From Brachypodius melanocephalos (taxonomy: Eukaryota > Chordata > Aves > Passeriformes > Pycnonotidae): 64,000 nucleotides of DNA. Numbering within the stretch: the first letter of the stretch is position 1; every line of letters starts with the position of its first letter. A model generated the notes under the pieces. It saw only the letters and a program-made list of their open reading frames with translations, searched no databases and was not told the DNA's origin. The DNA lies in contig VZSR01003371.1 of the NCBI GenBank assembly GCA_013398615.1, positions 7,957,724-8,021,723 on the forward strand, read 5' to 3'. The translations under genes were made by a program, and so were the position numbers. Shown piece by piece: positions 36,446 through 49,060 of this stretch.

Positions 36446-37830
36446 AGCCACTGGGAGATGCCTTTTGCTGCCTGCAGCTCTCCCCGTCAGCTGGGAGAGA
36501 ATGATTTAATCATTTAAGAAATGCTAAACCACCAGGTGTGCCATTTTTTGACTTCTGTGCTCACTTCTCAGTGCCATAATTCAAAGGGCAGTTCCTGGCC
36601 CCAAGACATTATTTTTTAGTACAAAGTAGCACTTCCAAATGTATGTTTTTCCTGGGTATTCCCTCCGCTTTCTGACTGTCTGGAATTTTTCATTTAGAAA
36701 AACAATGTCACATTGAATCAGAAAAATCTATTTGAATGTAGTCCCCAGCCTCACCCAACTCCTCCTACTCTTGTCTCTCTTCTCAAAAAATAAATCTCTC
36801 TTTCTTATATGAAATATTTTTCTTTGTCACTCTATGGTGAAACTTTCCAGTTTTAACAAAAAACAATGTCACTCTCATTCTTTGCATTCCAAAGCTTTGG
36901 ATTAGTTGATTTAACAGTGATTAATTGTGCTACATGTTACCAAATATCAATCTTCACATAAAAAGCCAAATTCTCTATGATCTCAACTAAAATTTATAAT
37001 TTCAGAAGTTTTGTTAAAAACAAAACTCAAATATAAGTCCATGGCAAAAATAATACACTATATATTTTAAAATTTTATTCCAAGTGCCTTTTCTGTAGCA
37101 TAGATCATAGCTCTTGCAAAAGAAAGTAATAGCCATTGGTATAAACCAGATCTTTCAGTGATTGAAATAGTGACAATTAATATTATCTAGGGATTCTTTC
37201 TCCTTAATTAGGATTCATTTAGAATTCACCTGGAAAATTTTTAATAACCCTTTCTTCCTAACAAAGAAGCATGTGGTGGAATTTTAATGGCTCCATTATG
37301 TTAAAAACCCACAATGTGATTGTAGTGACGATGGGAATTTGGCTGTACTGCTTGAAGAACATCTGGTTTAAAATAAATATGCAAATGTCTTCATATATGT
37401 GTTAATCTGTCAAGTCCAAAGGATGCCAGAGTCCAGTGAGACCAGACACTGAAGTGTAGTAACCAAATAGAAGCGGCTGGCAGCAGCTTAGGTTTGCATC
37501 ACAGAGATCTACTAATTCATATTTACCTTGAATGTTGTTAAAAAGGCACTGCAGATAATATGTTGTACTCTGATGAGGTAGACAGGCACATCAATAACCA
37601 AGACCTTGATGTTCATCCCAATGTCACTTACACCAGCAAAACCCACATTTTTCTTCTTTAGGTCTGTGAGAATGGTGTGTCTTCTCCCACCAACCTGAGC
37701 TGTCAATGGTGACTGCTATGTTCATTTCCTGGTTTCTTTCTTGGGACCTTATTTCAGGATGGGTATATTAGTTTACAGAGAAGCTTGGAAAACAGCTTCT
37801 TTTCTAAAAAAACCCTTTTGCATGGGAAAT
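36446..37830. other. Gene-free unique AT-rich sequence
   Basis: Nothing recognisable beyond AT-rich DNA. A small stem TCTCCC/GGGAGA lies near 36,480-36,500. Confidence 0.6.
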
Positions 37831-37888
37831 CAGAATGGTTTGGGTTGGACAGGACCCTAAGGATCATTCCATTACAAACCCCTGCCAG
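37831..37888 (-). mobile_element. Short CR1 LINE 3' stub
   Basis: CAGAATGGTTTGGGTTGGAC at 37,831-37,850 and the following AGGACCCTAAGGATCATTCC and CCCCTGCCA match the reverse complement of the CR1 3' terminus. Only about 58 bp are clear. The sequence to the right (to about 38,060) no longer resembles CR1. Confidence 0.8.
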
Positions 37889-40800
37889 AAAACAATGTAG
37901 CATCCTTCTGATGATCTTCCTTTCCACAGTTATGGTGGCCCAGCTGAATGTCCTCTGAACAGAGATCATGCTGTTCTGCATTGCCATCAGTGAGATCTGC
38001 CAGACAAACCTCCCAGTTCTGGCAGGGATGGTGCTGAAATCCTGATCCATCATGCTAACTAGGCCTCAGGAAAGTAGCTGGAGATCAAAAAGTCAAAGAC
38101 CTTCTCTTGGTGACAGGCACCTCAACACAACACTGTGGAGCTGTGCATAATGATGGGGCCTTGCCAGCCCTGATGTAGGTGGGCCACTTCCCACCTTTCT
38201 TGGGGGAACCTTCCTTGTGGGAAGTCTTGCCTAATGTGAACCTGCAGGTGACATCCCTGTTCTGGTAATTCAGTAACAGCCAAGAACAAAAACTATACCA
38301 AGAGGTGTTCTGGGGAAGAGAAAGGCATTTAATCATTTGAGGTTATCACTAGGAATTGGGAGACACCTCAGATCCCAGGTTTCCTCTTTGTTTACATGTG
38401 TATGAACATTTTTAGTTTGCTTCCAATTAGGTGATGATTGTTTTTCAGTGGCTGTTTTATATCTAGTTTTAATCTGGGCTACACTCTACAGAAAAATGCT
38501 GCTTTTAAAGAGCATGAGGTAAGTTTAATTCTGAAAACAAAACAAAGCAAACTCACCAAAGCTACAGTAGAAAATATTAATTTCCACAACGAATTCAGGA
38601 AAAATTTTATTGTGCCATATGAGAAATGAAATAGATTTTTCAGATCTCCAAGGAAAACAGAAAGAGGTCACTCTCCTTTACACTGTCCATATTAGCATGC
38701 AAGCATGTGGTTATATTACACCCTACAAAGAGTCATTAGGTCTGTTCAGAAAACCCTGTGAGTCAGTCAAAATATCTCCAGCTGGGAAGTGCAGCTCTGT
38801 CTAGCCTACAGCACCATGCTGTGATTTAAAACCATGATGAAGCCCCTTGTGAGTGGGAGCCTATACACTTACTGTAGCCTGGGTACTTAATTTTCAGGAT
38901 GTTTGAGATCTCAATGAAATTAAGTTTTCAAGGTCTGAACTTGTCTTCAATTTTATTTAATGGTTATCATCTGGTTTCTCTAGGTAGTTGACATGATTTA
39001 CATTATCAGGACTTAGTTCAATAAAATATTTCTGTAGGCTCTCTGTAAACAGAATTTCTGAAAAGAACTAAAATTCATTCTACTTACAGATACACACAAA
39101 GTTAAAAGTACTATAAGGATGCTTCAGAAGTGTAAATTACCATTAAACCATTAAAAATAATGTATACATTATTTGTATGGTCACCTATGATGTTTATAGC
39201 AACTCTCCTTAATGAGGTGGAAATGGCTCTTTCTACAAATGTCCAACAGTTCTGTCTTTAGTTGAATTAACCCAAGAAAGAGAAACAGTCAGTGAATTCT
39301 CTAATGCTAACTTGAGTAACAGTATAAAATGTACAATCCTCTGGCAGTAACCATGAATTGGTTGTCTTGAAATGCAGACAAATGTTAAGTATTAATGCAC
39401 CTTCAGATATGGGAAAATGAGTATGTTATGATTTATGTTTCCTTCATTCCTATCACCTTAAATAAGAAAAATGCTAGTTCTCAATTGCCAAATAGCTGTG
39501 TCTGGTATTTGTTAGATTATGATTAACAATAACCATTGACAGCTAGCACCTCAGAGCAAGCCAGCTCTTCTCATTACACAACTCATAGTTCAGACAAGAT
39601 TTAATCAAACAATGAAAATATACAACGTTTATCTTAGCTACTATGCAGGCCTGCACAGATTGAGGGGGTTTTGTACAGATGGGCAACAAAATAGAAGAAA
39701 TGTTCCATCTGACGCCCAAAAAACAGGTGCTAACCTAACTTTAATGGGCATGTGTACTTTGGCTGGCAAGAGCCTCATCAAGGGCCCCTTTGCTTGGTGT
39801 TGTTTTTCCTTTGTTCTGCCATGAGTGAGAATAATTTGTGCAGATGGAAAGGATGACACAAGTATTGTTTCTAGGGTTGTGTTTCTGTGTGGATGTCTTT
39901 CCAATCCAGTCTCAGAGTGACTTCTGCAGCCCTCAACAAGAGCAGCCAGCCAGTGAAAAGGAATAACTTCACCCCCTTAGCCTTCTCTTTATCCTTTTGT
40001 ATTTTGGCTGACACCTGCAACGTATTAATCAGTCAGAATCTGGCCTGCAACACGATGTGAGCAAAAGTAACATTCTATTGAGTGACCGTGATGTCTTACT
40101 GCACTGAACATGCTCATTAAAAACAGGCAAACCCATTAAGTTAATATAAAGCGAGAACAGTTCCAAATACTTAAAAATGGAAGTGCAGCCAAAATTCCCA
40201 GAAGTTGGAAATGATTAAGCTGTATTCCATATTTAGCACATGTGAACACACATGTGAACATAAACACATTCGTACAAAAGGAAATGTAGGTAGAGTTTGG
40301 AAGCACAGATGCTGCTTCCCAGGTGCAAAAGGCTAGGGAATATTGCTCATCACAGAGAAAGCTGTTTTGTGATGTTTTGTAGTCCAGTGTGCTCTGACCT
40401 ACAAACCATATATATTTTATATATTGGATCCACTTTTCCTCACTCTTCTTTTTACTAGAGAAAATAAAAATAAAACAAATAGAAAAGGTCTTGTGATCTT
40501 GGAAAAAAGGAATATATAGTATACAGCAAAAGAAACAAAAGAATTAGAATTTCTGCATAAATACTGAGTTAAAGGAATGAGTCTTTGAATTAGTCTTAGC
40601 AGAAATTGTTGAAGGACAGAAATGTCTACAAAACGAGCAAGTGCCCTGTGCAAATATGTCACTGCCCACAGTAGACTGAAAGTGATGGAAAAGAGTAAAT
40701 TATAGTTCCATTTTATCATCTCTGAGTGTAGATACATTTCTCTTACACCAGGTTCCAGAATCCTTCCGATGGTTCCTTCATTGCATTTCTTGTCATGACA

Positions 40801-43800
40801 GCTGAGCCCTCCTTCTGCAGGAGAAATTGCACAGGACAGATCTCATCCAAAGCCAGATAAAAGCATCTAAAAGAACCAATGTGAAAAACTCTGGTTTTAA
40901 TGGTTAGCAAGAGGCAATAGCAGGGTTAACCTGCAGAAGCATCACAGAAGATCAGCAATTAAGCATAGAGCCACACCTCAGAAATGCTAACAGCTTATAT
41001 ATTTGCTTAGTATAACATTTCTGAGGTGCTCCTGAGGAGACTCTTGTGACCCTTAGTAAGAGACATAACATTCCTGAGGGTTAGTGAAATGTGTACCTGT
41101 GGACATAATAAATTATAAACAGTTTTTAGAATAAATAGTAAAGACATTTGAGGGCCAAGGCTGTGAAGAAGTAAATCACCTGTGAATATACTAAAGTATT
41201 AGTGACACGCAATTTGAAAGTCTCCAAGCATCCCTAGAGAACCCTCATGGCATGAACAGAGTATCCTTGGCCATGGTTATAACCACGCCATGAAAACCAC
41301 TTGTTTTGTGCAAGTGTGATGTCCACAGGAACTTATTCACCAAACTGGAAGAAATGATGCCAGTTAACACTTTCAAAGCAGTATAAGGTCAAGATTTCAA
41401 GTTTTAGAAATACTTAGAAGCACTCAGTCTTAGCAAGAGGAGTGGAGGGCTTGCCTGCCCCCCAGCATCAATGCTTTCACAGTCTTCCTTTGGCTGTATC
41501 AGAGAGTTCAGCTCTGAGTGAGCTTTCTCTGGCTATGCGCTTTGTCACCAGCTTCATCCAATAAAGCAGCAGTGGGGATTTTAAAGGGATAATTAACGCA
41601 AAAAAGTTGTTCTGACTAAAGCAATACCAGTCTTTACCAGTTTCAAAAGGAGCCAACAACTCAACAGTTATAGCCTTATTAGAAACATGAGTTAAAGTTC
41701 TACTTTTTTTTTTTTTTTTTTTCCCCAAAAAACCCCTACCTACTGTTGCTGAGCTGAGGAGAAACGAGGCAAGGGAGCTAAATAGGTAACTGGTCGCTGT
41801 AGTATGATGAGGCCAGAACTTTCTCTGACTTATAAATAGCCCAGCCAAAGTCTGGGATGGAGTGTGCTGGGGTCATACAAAGAATTCATGGCACATGCCA
41901 TAATTGCACAATGTCGTAATTGTAACTCTTGCTTTCATTTATTAACTGCAGTACTTCTTGTGCCAAGTCTGTAGTTAAACTGCACATTCTCTGGGAAGCA
42001 AAAGTGTTGTCTTTATATTCAACAAGGTGCCTGTAATGCTTTTGGATCCACAATTATTGTAATATAGTTCTATGCATTGCTGTAGAATTCATATCCCAAG
42101 GAGCCTTTCTGAAACATCAGTTACACTCAACAGCATTCTCTCCTCTCATTTATTCTTTTTTTCTTTTTCTTCTCCATGCAAAAAGAGAAGAGCATAATGC
42201 CAGATGTATCAAGCTGCTGGGTTTGCAATATGCTTAGCAACACAAACAGCCTCGCTGACAATGATCCCAGTGAGAGGAAGCGTTTCACAATAAAGCCATT
42301 AGCCCTGATGTGGTCTGAAGTTCCAGATGCATGTGTCTAAAAGTTGACCTTTTTTTTTTTTGCCTATCTGGTTTCCTGTGAATTCTGGACTGTGAAATGC
42401 ACAATGTACCATTTTTATTGGCCCATGTATATTGGGAATGATATGCCTTTAGTGGTGTCTGCAAAATTACTCCTGAACACTTTGGAGAGCATGTGGAGCT
42501 CATTTGCATTTCTTCCTTAAGGGTTGGGGAAAACTACCTATTTTTTTTTTAAAAAAGACATTTCTTTGTGAAAAAACGTGCAATTTTTTGATTCCCTTCA
42601 TAGTATTTAGCAGAGAAGAAAAACACAGTCTTTCCCACTTCCCAGTTCCCTGTATAAACTTTATATATCTTGCAGAAGAAGTATTCCTCAGAATGCCTTT
42701 CATACAATCTGCTTCAGCTAGTCTAATTCACAATTAATCTGAATAATATCTGCTGAGGTATTTAAAGGCCTGATTACATTAGAGAAATTTTTATCTGTCT
42801 GATATTACCTCATTGATCATAATGATCCTTGTCAGTAAGTGGCTGTGAGTTGCAGACACAACAATTCACAACCCAGCACTTATTTTACAGACTATGTCTT
42901 TATGTCCACACAGCTAATCTAAATGCACTCTGAGGGTGCCATTCCTTAAATATTCTGAGTCCTGACTTGACTTCTGCATTTCACAAGAGTTCTTTAGTCA
43001 ACAAGTATTGTAATATGTGATTCTAGGGAAATAAAATGGAAAAAGTCTAAGCCCTCAAAGCAGTGCAACAGATGTCTAGTTTAGGAGGGCTGGAGCATAT
43101 TTCCTTTTTTTTCCAGACAAAACAGATTTACAGGAGAAGACCTAAAACTGTAGTGATATTGAGATTGAAGATAAGAGCAGCAGAGCTGAAAGACCATGCC
43201 TATGTCTTGGGACACAGCAACAGAAAGAACCTTTTTACTTAGTGATGCCATAGCTATGAGGAGAATTACTCACAGAATAAGCTCACATGGATAAACCATG
43301 TGTGACTTGGTCAATGGTCAATGCTTTTTTAGAAGAAAATTTCCAAAAGAACTGAAGCTCATTTTTTTCCCAATCACTCTAAGAAAAGACAGCCTAAAAC
43401 TAGATCAGACTAAAATAATTAATTCAGATTTTATTGGAAGATAAGGAAAGAAGAAACTAACATAAAGTCTTTTAAAACTGATTGGAAGCATGTATCCATT
43501 TTAAAAATGAGATAATTTCAATGGAATAAGCACTTTAGCTATATTTAGGATTTATGACCATTTTCTAAACGAAGCTGCCAAGAAAGAATAAAATTTTACT
43601 TGGCAAATCTAAGCATGTTTTGTTTCAAAACATATGGTGTAGAAATTTGGGGAAAAATGATGCTTGAATTCTCTCCTTAGCTTCCCTTTCCTGTTGCATT
43701 GCTTTGAGGTACAGTGTATTTCATCAGCTGTTTCCCACAAACACATCCTCCTGACACTGCTGCTTCTTCTCAGACCTGCTGCACTGTTCTTCTCTCCTTC

Positions 43801-46800
43801 TGTCTTATAAAGAATCTTTAATTGGTAAGATCTAACAGAAATCCTCCTCTACACCCTTTGCTTACATTCAGCTCCTTTTGCTACTTTTCTTTCTGCATTA
43901 TTTTGTGCCTATTTTTCCCTGACTTGCTGCAATTGGACACTACCCAAATTTTCTGCCTCCCACCCTTGATTCCAAAAATCTAATTCCCCCAACTGACAGA
44001 GTGTTAGAAAATGAGCAGAAGAGAAGCCATCAATTTCATTACAGAGAGCAAGCTGAATGTCAAAGTGGCATTACTTAAAACTCCATTATTATAGTTTTTC
44101 TTCATTTAGGGTGAAACTCTTCTAGAAAACTCTGAAAAAATCCCCTACACACACACTCACAGGTAATTCCTCTAAATTTTGCTGTGCATAGAGCTACTAA
44201 TATCATTGTGGAAAACAAGGCATATGTTCTTCTTTGAGAAGAATCTTATCCCAATTTTGTCTTCAAATACATCCTTCAGTAATCAGGGGATGGCTATTAG
44301 TTGTTTATATTTTCTGACATCATTGCTCACTATTAAAATTAGTTTTAATTTCCATGCTTTTAATTGAGACACAGTCGAGTTCACAGTGCTTTACGTTGTA
44401 GTGTGCTGTAATTTGATTTTGCAGCATTCTATGAATATCCACTTTACAGAAGTCAGAGAATATCAATTGCTAGAAATGTTCTTGTTCTTTCCTTGTACAT
44501 GAGATTGGCTTTAGTTTGTCAATCAGCAATGTGTTATTTGATTCTTGTTAATATTTTTATTTCTTTTATCTATAATATGTATAATATATGGACAATTCAT
44601 AATACACAAGATATCAGAAATAAAAAATATAAATACGAAACAATTCTTCATGTTGTTTAATATTAATGTCACACTAAATATTATAGAGTTAGAGGGTTTT
44701 TAGTGGTTTGAGGTTTTTTGGTTGGTTGGTTGATTTTTGTCTGGTCAGTTTGTTGTTGTTTTTTCATTCCTGAGAAATAGATTTTATCTCTGGTCACGGT
44801 GTTAGCAGCACTGAATTTTTAAATAATTAAGAATTCATTGTCATTGTCTTCATTCAAATTCAGTGAATAGAACTAGGTTCCATTGCTGGTGGTATCCTGG
44901 TATGACTTGGAACCTCCAAGGAAGGTCCTTTGTGACCACTGCCAGTGGTTAATGATGAGGGGTGTCCAGGGAGCCCTAAGTTAAGTCTTGGGTGTAGCCA
45001 CTTACAGTTCAAATATCTCTAAGTGTTGGAAGGTTTGTTGGGAAGACATTTCAAAAAACAGCAGTGCTGCTTAGCCATCTTTAAATTTTCTTATAATTTC
45101 TTATAAATAAAATTACGAGTTTGTTTTGATGGGGGTTTTTGTTTGATTTTTAGTTTGATTTTGTTTGGTTGTGGGTTTTGTTTTTTTTTTTTTTTTTCCC
45201 CAAATGCCTAAATTTGGTTTTGCTCCAATATAAATTATACAAAATATCAATATCTTCTTGCCTCCCTCAAATTATGGTTGTAAGATGTAAGAAATATGTG
45301 GCATTAATAAATATGCAAGCTTGAATATATAAATATTCAAAGAAGGGGAATATAATTAACAGTTCTAGTCCCTTTTCAAGAACAAATCTGTGTACTCATG
45401 AAAGCCTTCTGTCATACTGCATTTGGCCACAAAGTTGCTATTTCCAATAATATTATGGTTTCATTACATGCTTTTATTCTGTTGACTGCAATAAAATAAT
45501 TTCTTCATTGTTAAATAATGAAAAATGCTTTTTTTATTTTTCTTTGTAAAGAAAAGCAGTCAGATCTGTTTAAGCAAACCAGTCTTTATGTTACACTGGA
45601 GGAACAGTGAAGTAGGAAGTCAAGGTCACCATTGGAAATATCTGTGTGTGTGTGTGTGGGCATTTGCAGCCACATCCAAGCACAAAGCCTCAGCTGATTC
45701 TGCAGAGGCTGGGGGGATTAAGGATGAAGCTCCCAGCAAAAAAGGCTTAAGGGTTGAAGCTGCATTTTTGAGGTGTTGTAAAGGAACATACCAGAGTGTC
45801 AATATCAGTCATTCCTTTATGCTCCTGGTTTAGCATTTTCTACTTATCTGTTCTTTTGTTGAGCAAAATCCTCAGCCTTCCAAGCCATGTTCACGTAAGA
45901 AGTGAGGGAGCTTTTACGTAGCCAAGGTTTATTAGTGAACTAATTGACTAGTTCCCCTCTCCAACCCCTAAGTGTTCTCACATTTTAGACAATCACTCTG
46001 TGTCTAATGTGTCCACTTCCAAAATCACTTTTCCACCTTTGGCTGATGAAGTCAATAGGTTGTGGGACCACCGTGAGTGCCTGTGCTGAGAGCTGGGCAC
46101 TGGGGCAGTGCTGTGTGCTCCAGCCCTGATAGCCTGGAGTAGCTATTAGTTCTAATTGTTGAATGGTTGAACGCTTTGAAGGACAAACACATGTCCTAAG
46201 GCTGTGGCCCTGATGAATGCAAGGGTTTCTTTCACTTGTCATTAGTAATTGAGGGTAAATTAATATTTACTAAGCAGGGTTTCACAGGAAAGGGAATGCA
46301 AGAGAAATCTTAGGGGAAAAAACGCCACAGGAGAAAATGTTTCCTTTAACACTTTGAACTCAGTCGGCAGCAATTAAACAGCTAGTGGAAACCTGGGATA
46401 AAATTAATAATTTTATTACTTTCCCCCCTTATTATAACAATAATTTCCTCTCCGTTGATATATAAACATTATAAACATTCCAGATACATAATATATGTTA
46501 TTAATGGGTGGTACCCTGCTAACTAGAACTGCTGAATTTCAGAAACATTGACATGTACAAAATAGATTTCATTCACAATATGTGAAAATCTGTCATGGCT
46601 GTATATGTGTTTAGAGAGGAGCTACAGAGGAGCCTGTTCCTATGTAATATTTGATTTATTTAATGAATTTGAAAATGCTGCACAGATACAGCTTTTTGGA
46701 CCAAACTGCTACCTTTAAACATCAGAGGTTCTTGTCATATGGTATGTGGTATACATAGACATTCACAGGTTTTTTTTTTTTGGTGTTTCCTTAAAGCATC

Positions 46801-48159
46801 ACTAAAGCCCTGAAATGATCCATATGTTGACTGAATACCTAATGTTGATTGAATTAAACATGGCATAGGCACTACTTGGTGGAAGTCTTTCTCACTGGCT
46901 ACATAAGATTTTTTATTTTTTAAATTTTTTTTTTATGTTCAGCTATTCAGTAAAAGCAAATGGAAGCACGGAACTAAAACTGGCAGGGTGTGCAACCCAG
47001 CAGAGCAGAAATAAAACAGTGTATGGAATAGGAAAGGGGCATCTTTGAATGAAATCAAGTCCTGGGTTATTCTATTGGCACAATGTCTTGATTTTACCAC
47101 CAAACTTCTCAGGTTTGCTGATGGAGCCAGGGCAGACACCCCTCACAGGGGCACAGTATGTTTGCTTCTGGTAGAATGACCTCTCCTCCAGCCAGTCTGG
47201 ATGCACTCTTTTGCTCAGGCTCCATCATACCAGGAGTTGGGCTGAAGAGTGGTGATAAGGGATTTTCTGTATTCAGACACATCTATTTTAGATAAGGTTC
47301 ACAGCTCAAACTTTATGTAAAACAAGGCTGGCTGCATATGATGAGAGGGAAAGAAACACTGTGTAACCAATAATTTCCCCCAGCCTTTCCATTGGGAAAA
47401 GCTAATATGCTCCAGCATCACAGACAATGAACCATCAGCTCCTCTATCCTAATTGAAGTGTCAAAGGCGTCGGCACATTCTGACAGCTACCAATCCATAC
47501 ATTGAAATGTCTTTATGGTCACATCCTAATATCCTGGGCAAATGGAGCAGGAGTTAGGATTGCAACTTTATGGAAGTAAAAGATCATTTCAGATGAAAAA
47601 ATCTACTCTGTCCAGTTAAACCAGATTTAACTCTGCTCTTGCTAAGAAAGCCACATGAAACGTTCTTACTGGAACTTAAAAGTCCCAAATTAAATATCAT
47701 TATACAACACATACATTGGATTCATCTGTCTAAAGTTCCTTGGAATAAAGCAAACCTCTTTTTTTGGGGGTATATATATTTGAGAAGAAAATTTTTTTAG
47801 AAAGCTAGCATCACATTGACTCTTTAATGTGGAAACTGCTAAAGTCACTGGTAAGACTGTGTGAAATCTCATCTTAATCTTCATTAGTCATACAGATCTG
47901 TTCCTCATTTTGAGGCATCTATGCTTTCAAGTAAAATTCTTTCACAGGTAACCTTGATAGAACACCCCTTCCAAATACTTGGAATCATGAAATATGCTTT
48001 TTTTTCTGAAATATATTACTCCTTGCAGAAGACACTCCCTAGGGTTTTTTTAGATTAGAAAGAAAAATACCTGCCTGCTCTCTAAAGTCCCAGTGGAAAC
48101 TCATTAGACACCAATAAGTCATGCTGTTTAACAAAAACAAATGTTGTATCTGAAGCAAT
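37889..48159. other. Gene-free unique sequence with homopolymer runs
   Basis: No gene is supported. T runs lie at 41,704-41,722 (T19), 42,350-42,361, 45,181-45,197 (T17) and 46,770-46,781 (T12). (TG)8 lies at 45,643-45,658. A GGTT-rich stretch lies near 44,719-44,733. The 123-codon minus-strand frame at 41,477-41,848 contains a lysine run that is only the translation of the T19 tract. A 12-bp palindrome TGGTTATAACCA lies at about 41,275. No repeat family was named. Confidence 0.65.
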
Positions 48160-49060
48160 GAAATCCGCACCTGGGCGGCTGCTGCACAACTCCATCGGTG
48201 GCTTCCTCACCTGCCCCACCCCATGTCTGATTGCCCTATGCTCTATGTCTCTCCGTCCACAACAACTCAGCTGCTTTTTTCCTTCTGAGGCTGCAAATCA
48301 TTTTCTTTGCAAGGGAAATATTTTCAAGGGCTTAATTAATTTAGTATAGCAAGAAATTAGTCCAAAACGAGGGGAAAAAACAACAAACCCAAAAACAACT
48401 AACAAACCTCTCATGTTAACTCCTGCCACGGCACTATACAATTTCAAAGAAAGCATGTCTTTCTATGGGCTTTAAGAGCTCAACTTCCCATTAACACCAC
48501 TAATAAAAATGTAATTAGAATTGTAGTTTCGTTTTCTCCCTCCAGCAGAGCATTACTGCATTCCTCCCCCGCGCGGGCTCGGCGTTTCGGGGTTTGTAGT
48601 TAGCAGCCAGCAAGATGTGTCCTTTTGGCGGAACTCACCACTCTACGAAAGATGTGGTCAAGATCCCAAGGAACCGTATTGGTACCAGATGTAGCCTTGT
48701 CACTGAGTCTTAAACCAAGACTCTCATGAATCTTAAGTTTCCATTTTCTCTCTCCGCTCTATTACAAGGGAAAGAGTCTGAGTGAATTACTGTCGATGTG
48801 GCTAGCAGAAGGATTTTTTACTTGAAAATAGACGTCATCGTGAGAAAATGCTATACAAGAAACTACGTTAAAACAAATTTTCACTAAATTAGGCAAGCTG
48901 GGGTTGTCATGTCTTAATTAAATGAATGCTTGCATAAATATGTAAGTACGTCCAGTCAGAATCAGTAGTCCTCAAAATAAATGCTGCATTGCCAATTTAG
49001 TTTTTTAGACAATAAAGGCGTTGGCTCTTTAGCATTAGTGCTGTACGTGTTGCAAAACAA
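48160..49060. promoter_or_regulatory. CpG-enriched stretch with a dense CpG core
   Basis: By eye this interval of about 0.9 kb holds roughly two dozen CpGs, several times the density of the neighbouring DNA. Six fall within 20 bp at 48,570-48,589 (CGCGCGG...TCGG..CGTTTCG). A GACGTCAT half-CRE-like site lies at about 48,830. CpG retention in a CpG-depleted region suggests germline hypomethylation, as at a promoter or enhancer, or a recent insertion. It is far below the size of a standard CpG island, no exon is recognisable, and the transcription direction is unknown. Confidence 0.3.

Noticed and set aside
38100..38340. Possible extension of the CR1 copy at 37.83 kb
   Set aside because: The sequence after 37,888 does not follow the CR1 order; no diagnostic CR1 sections recognised.
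41477..41848. 123-codon minus-strand frame with a poly-lysine run
   Set aside because: The lysines are the translated T19 homopolymer; no other protein feature.
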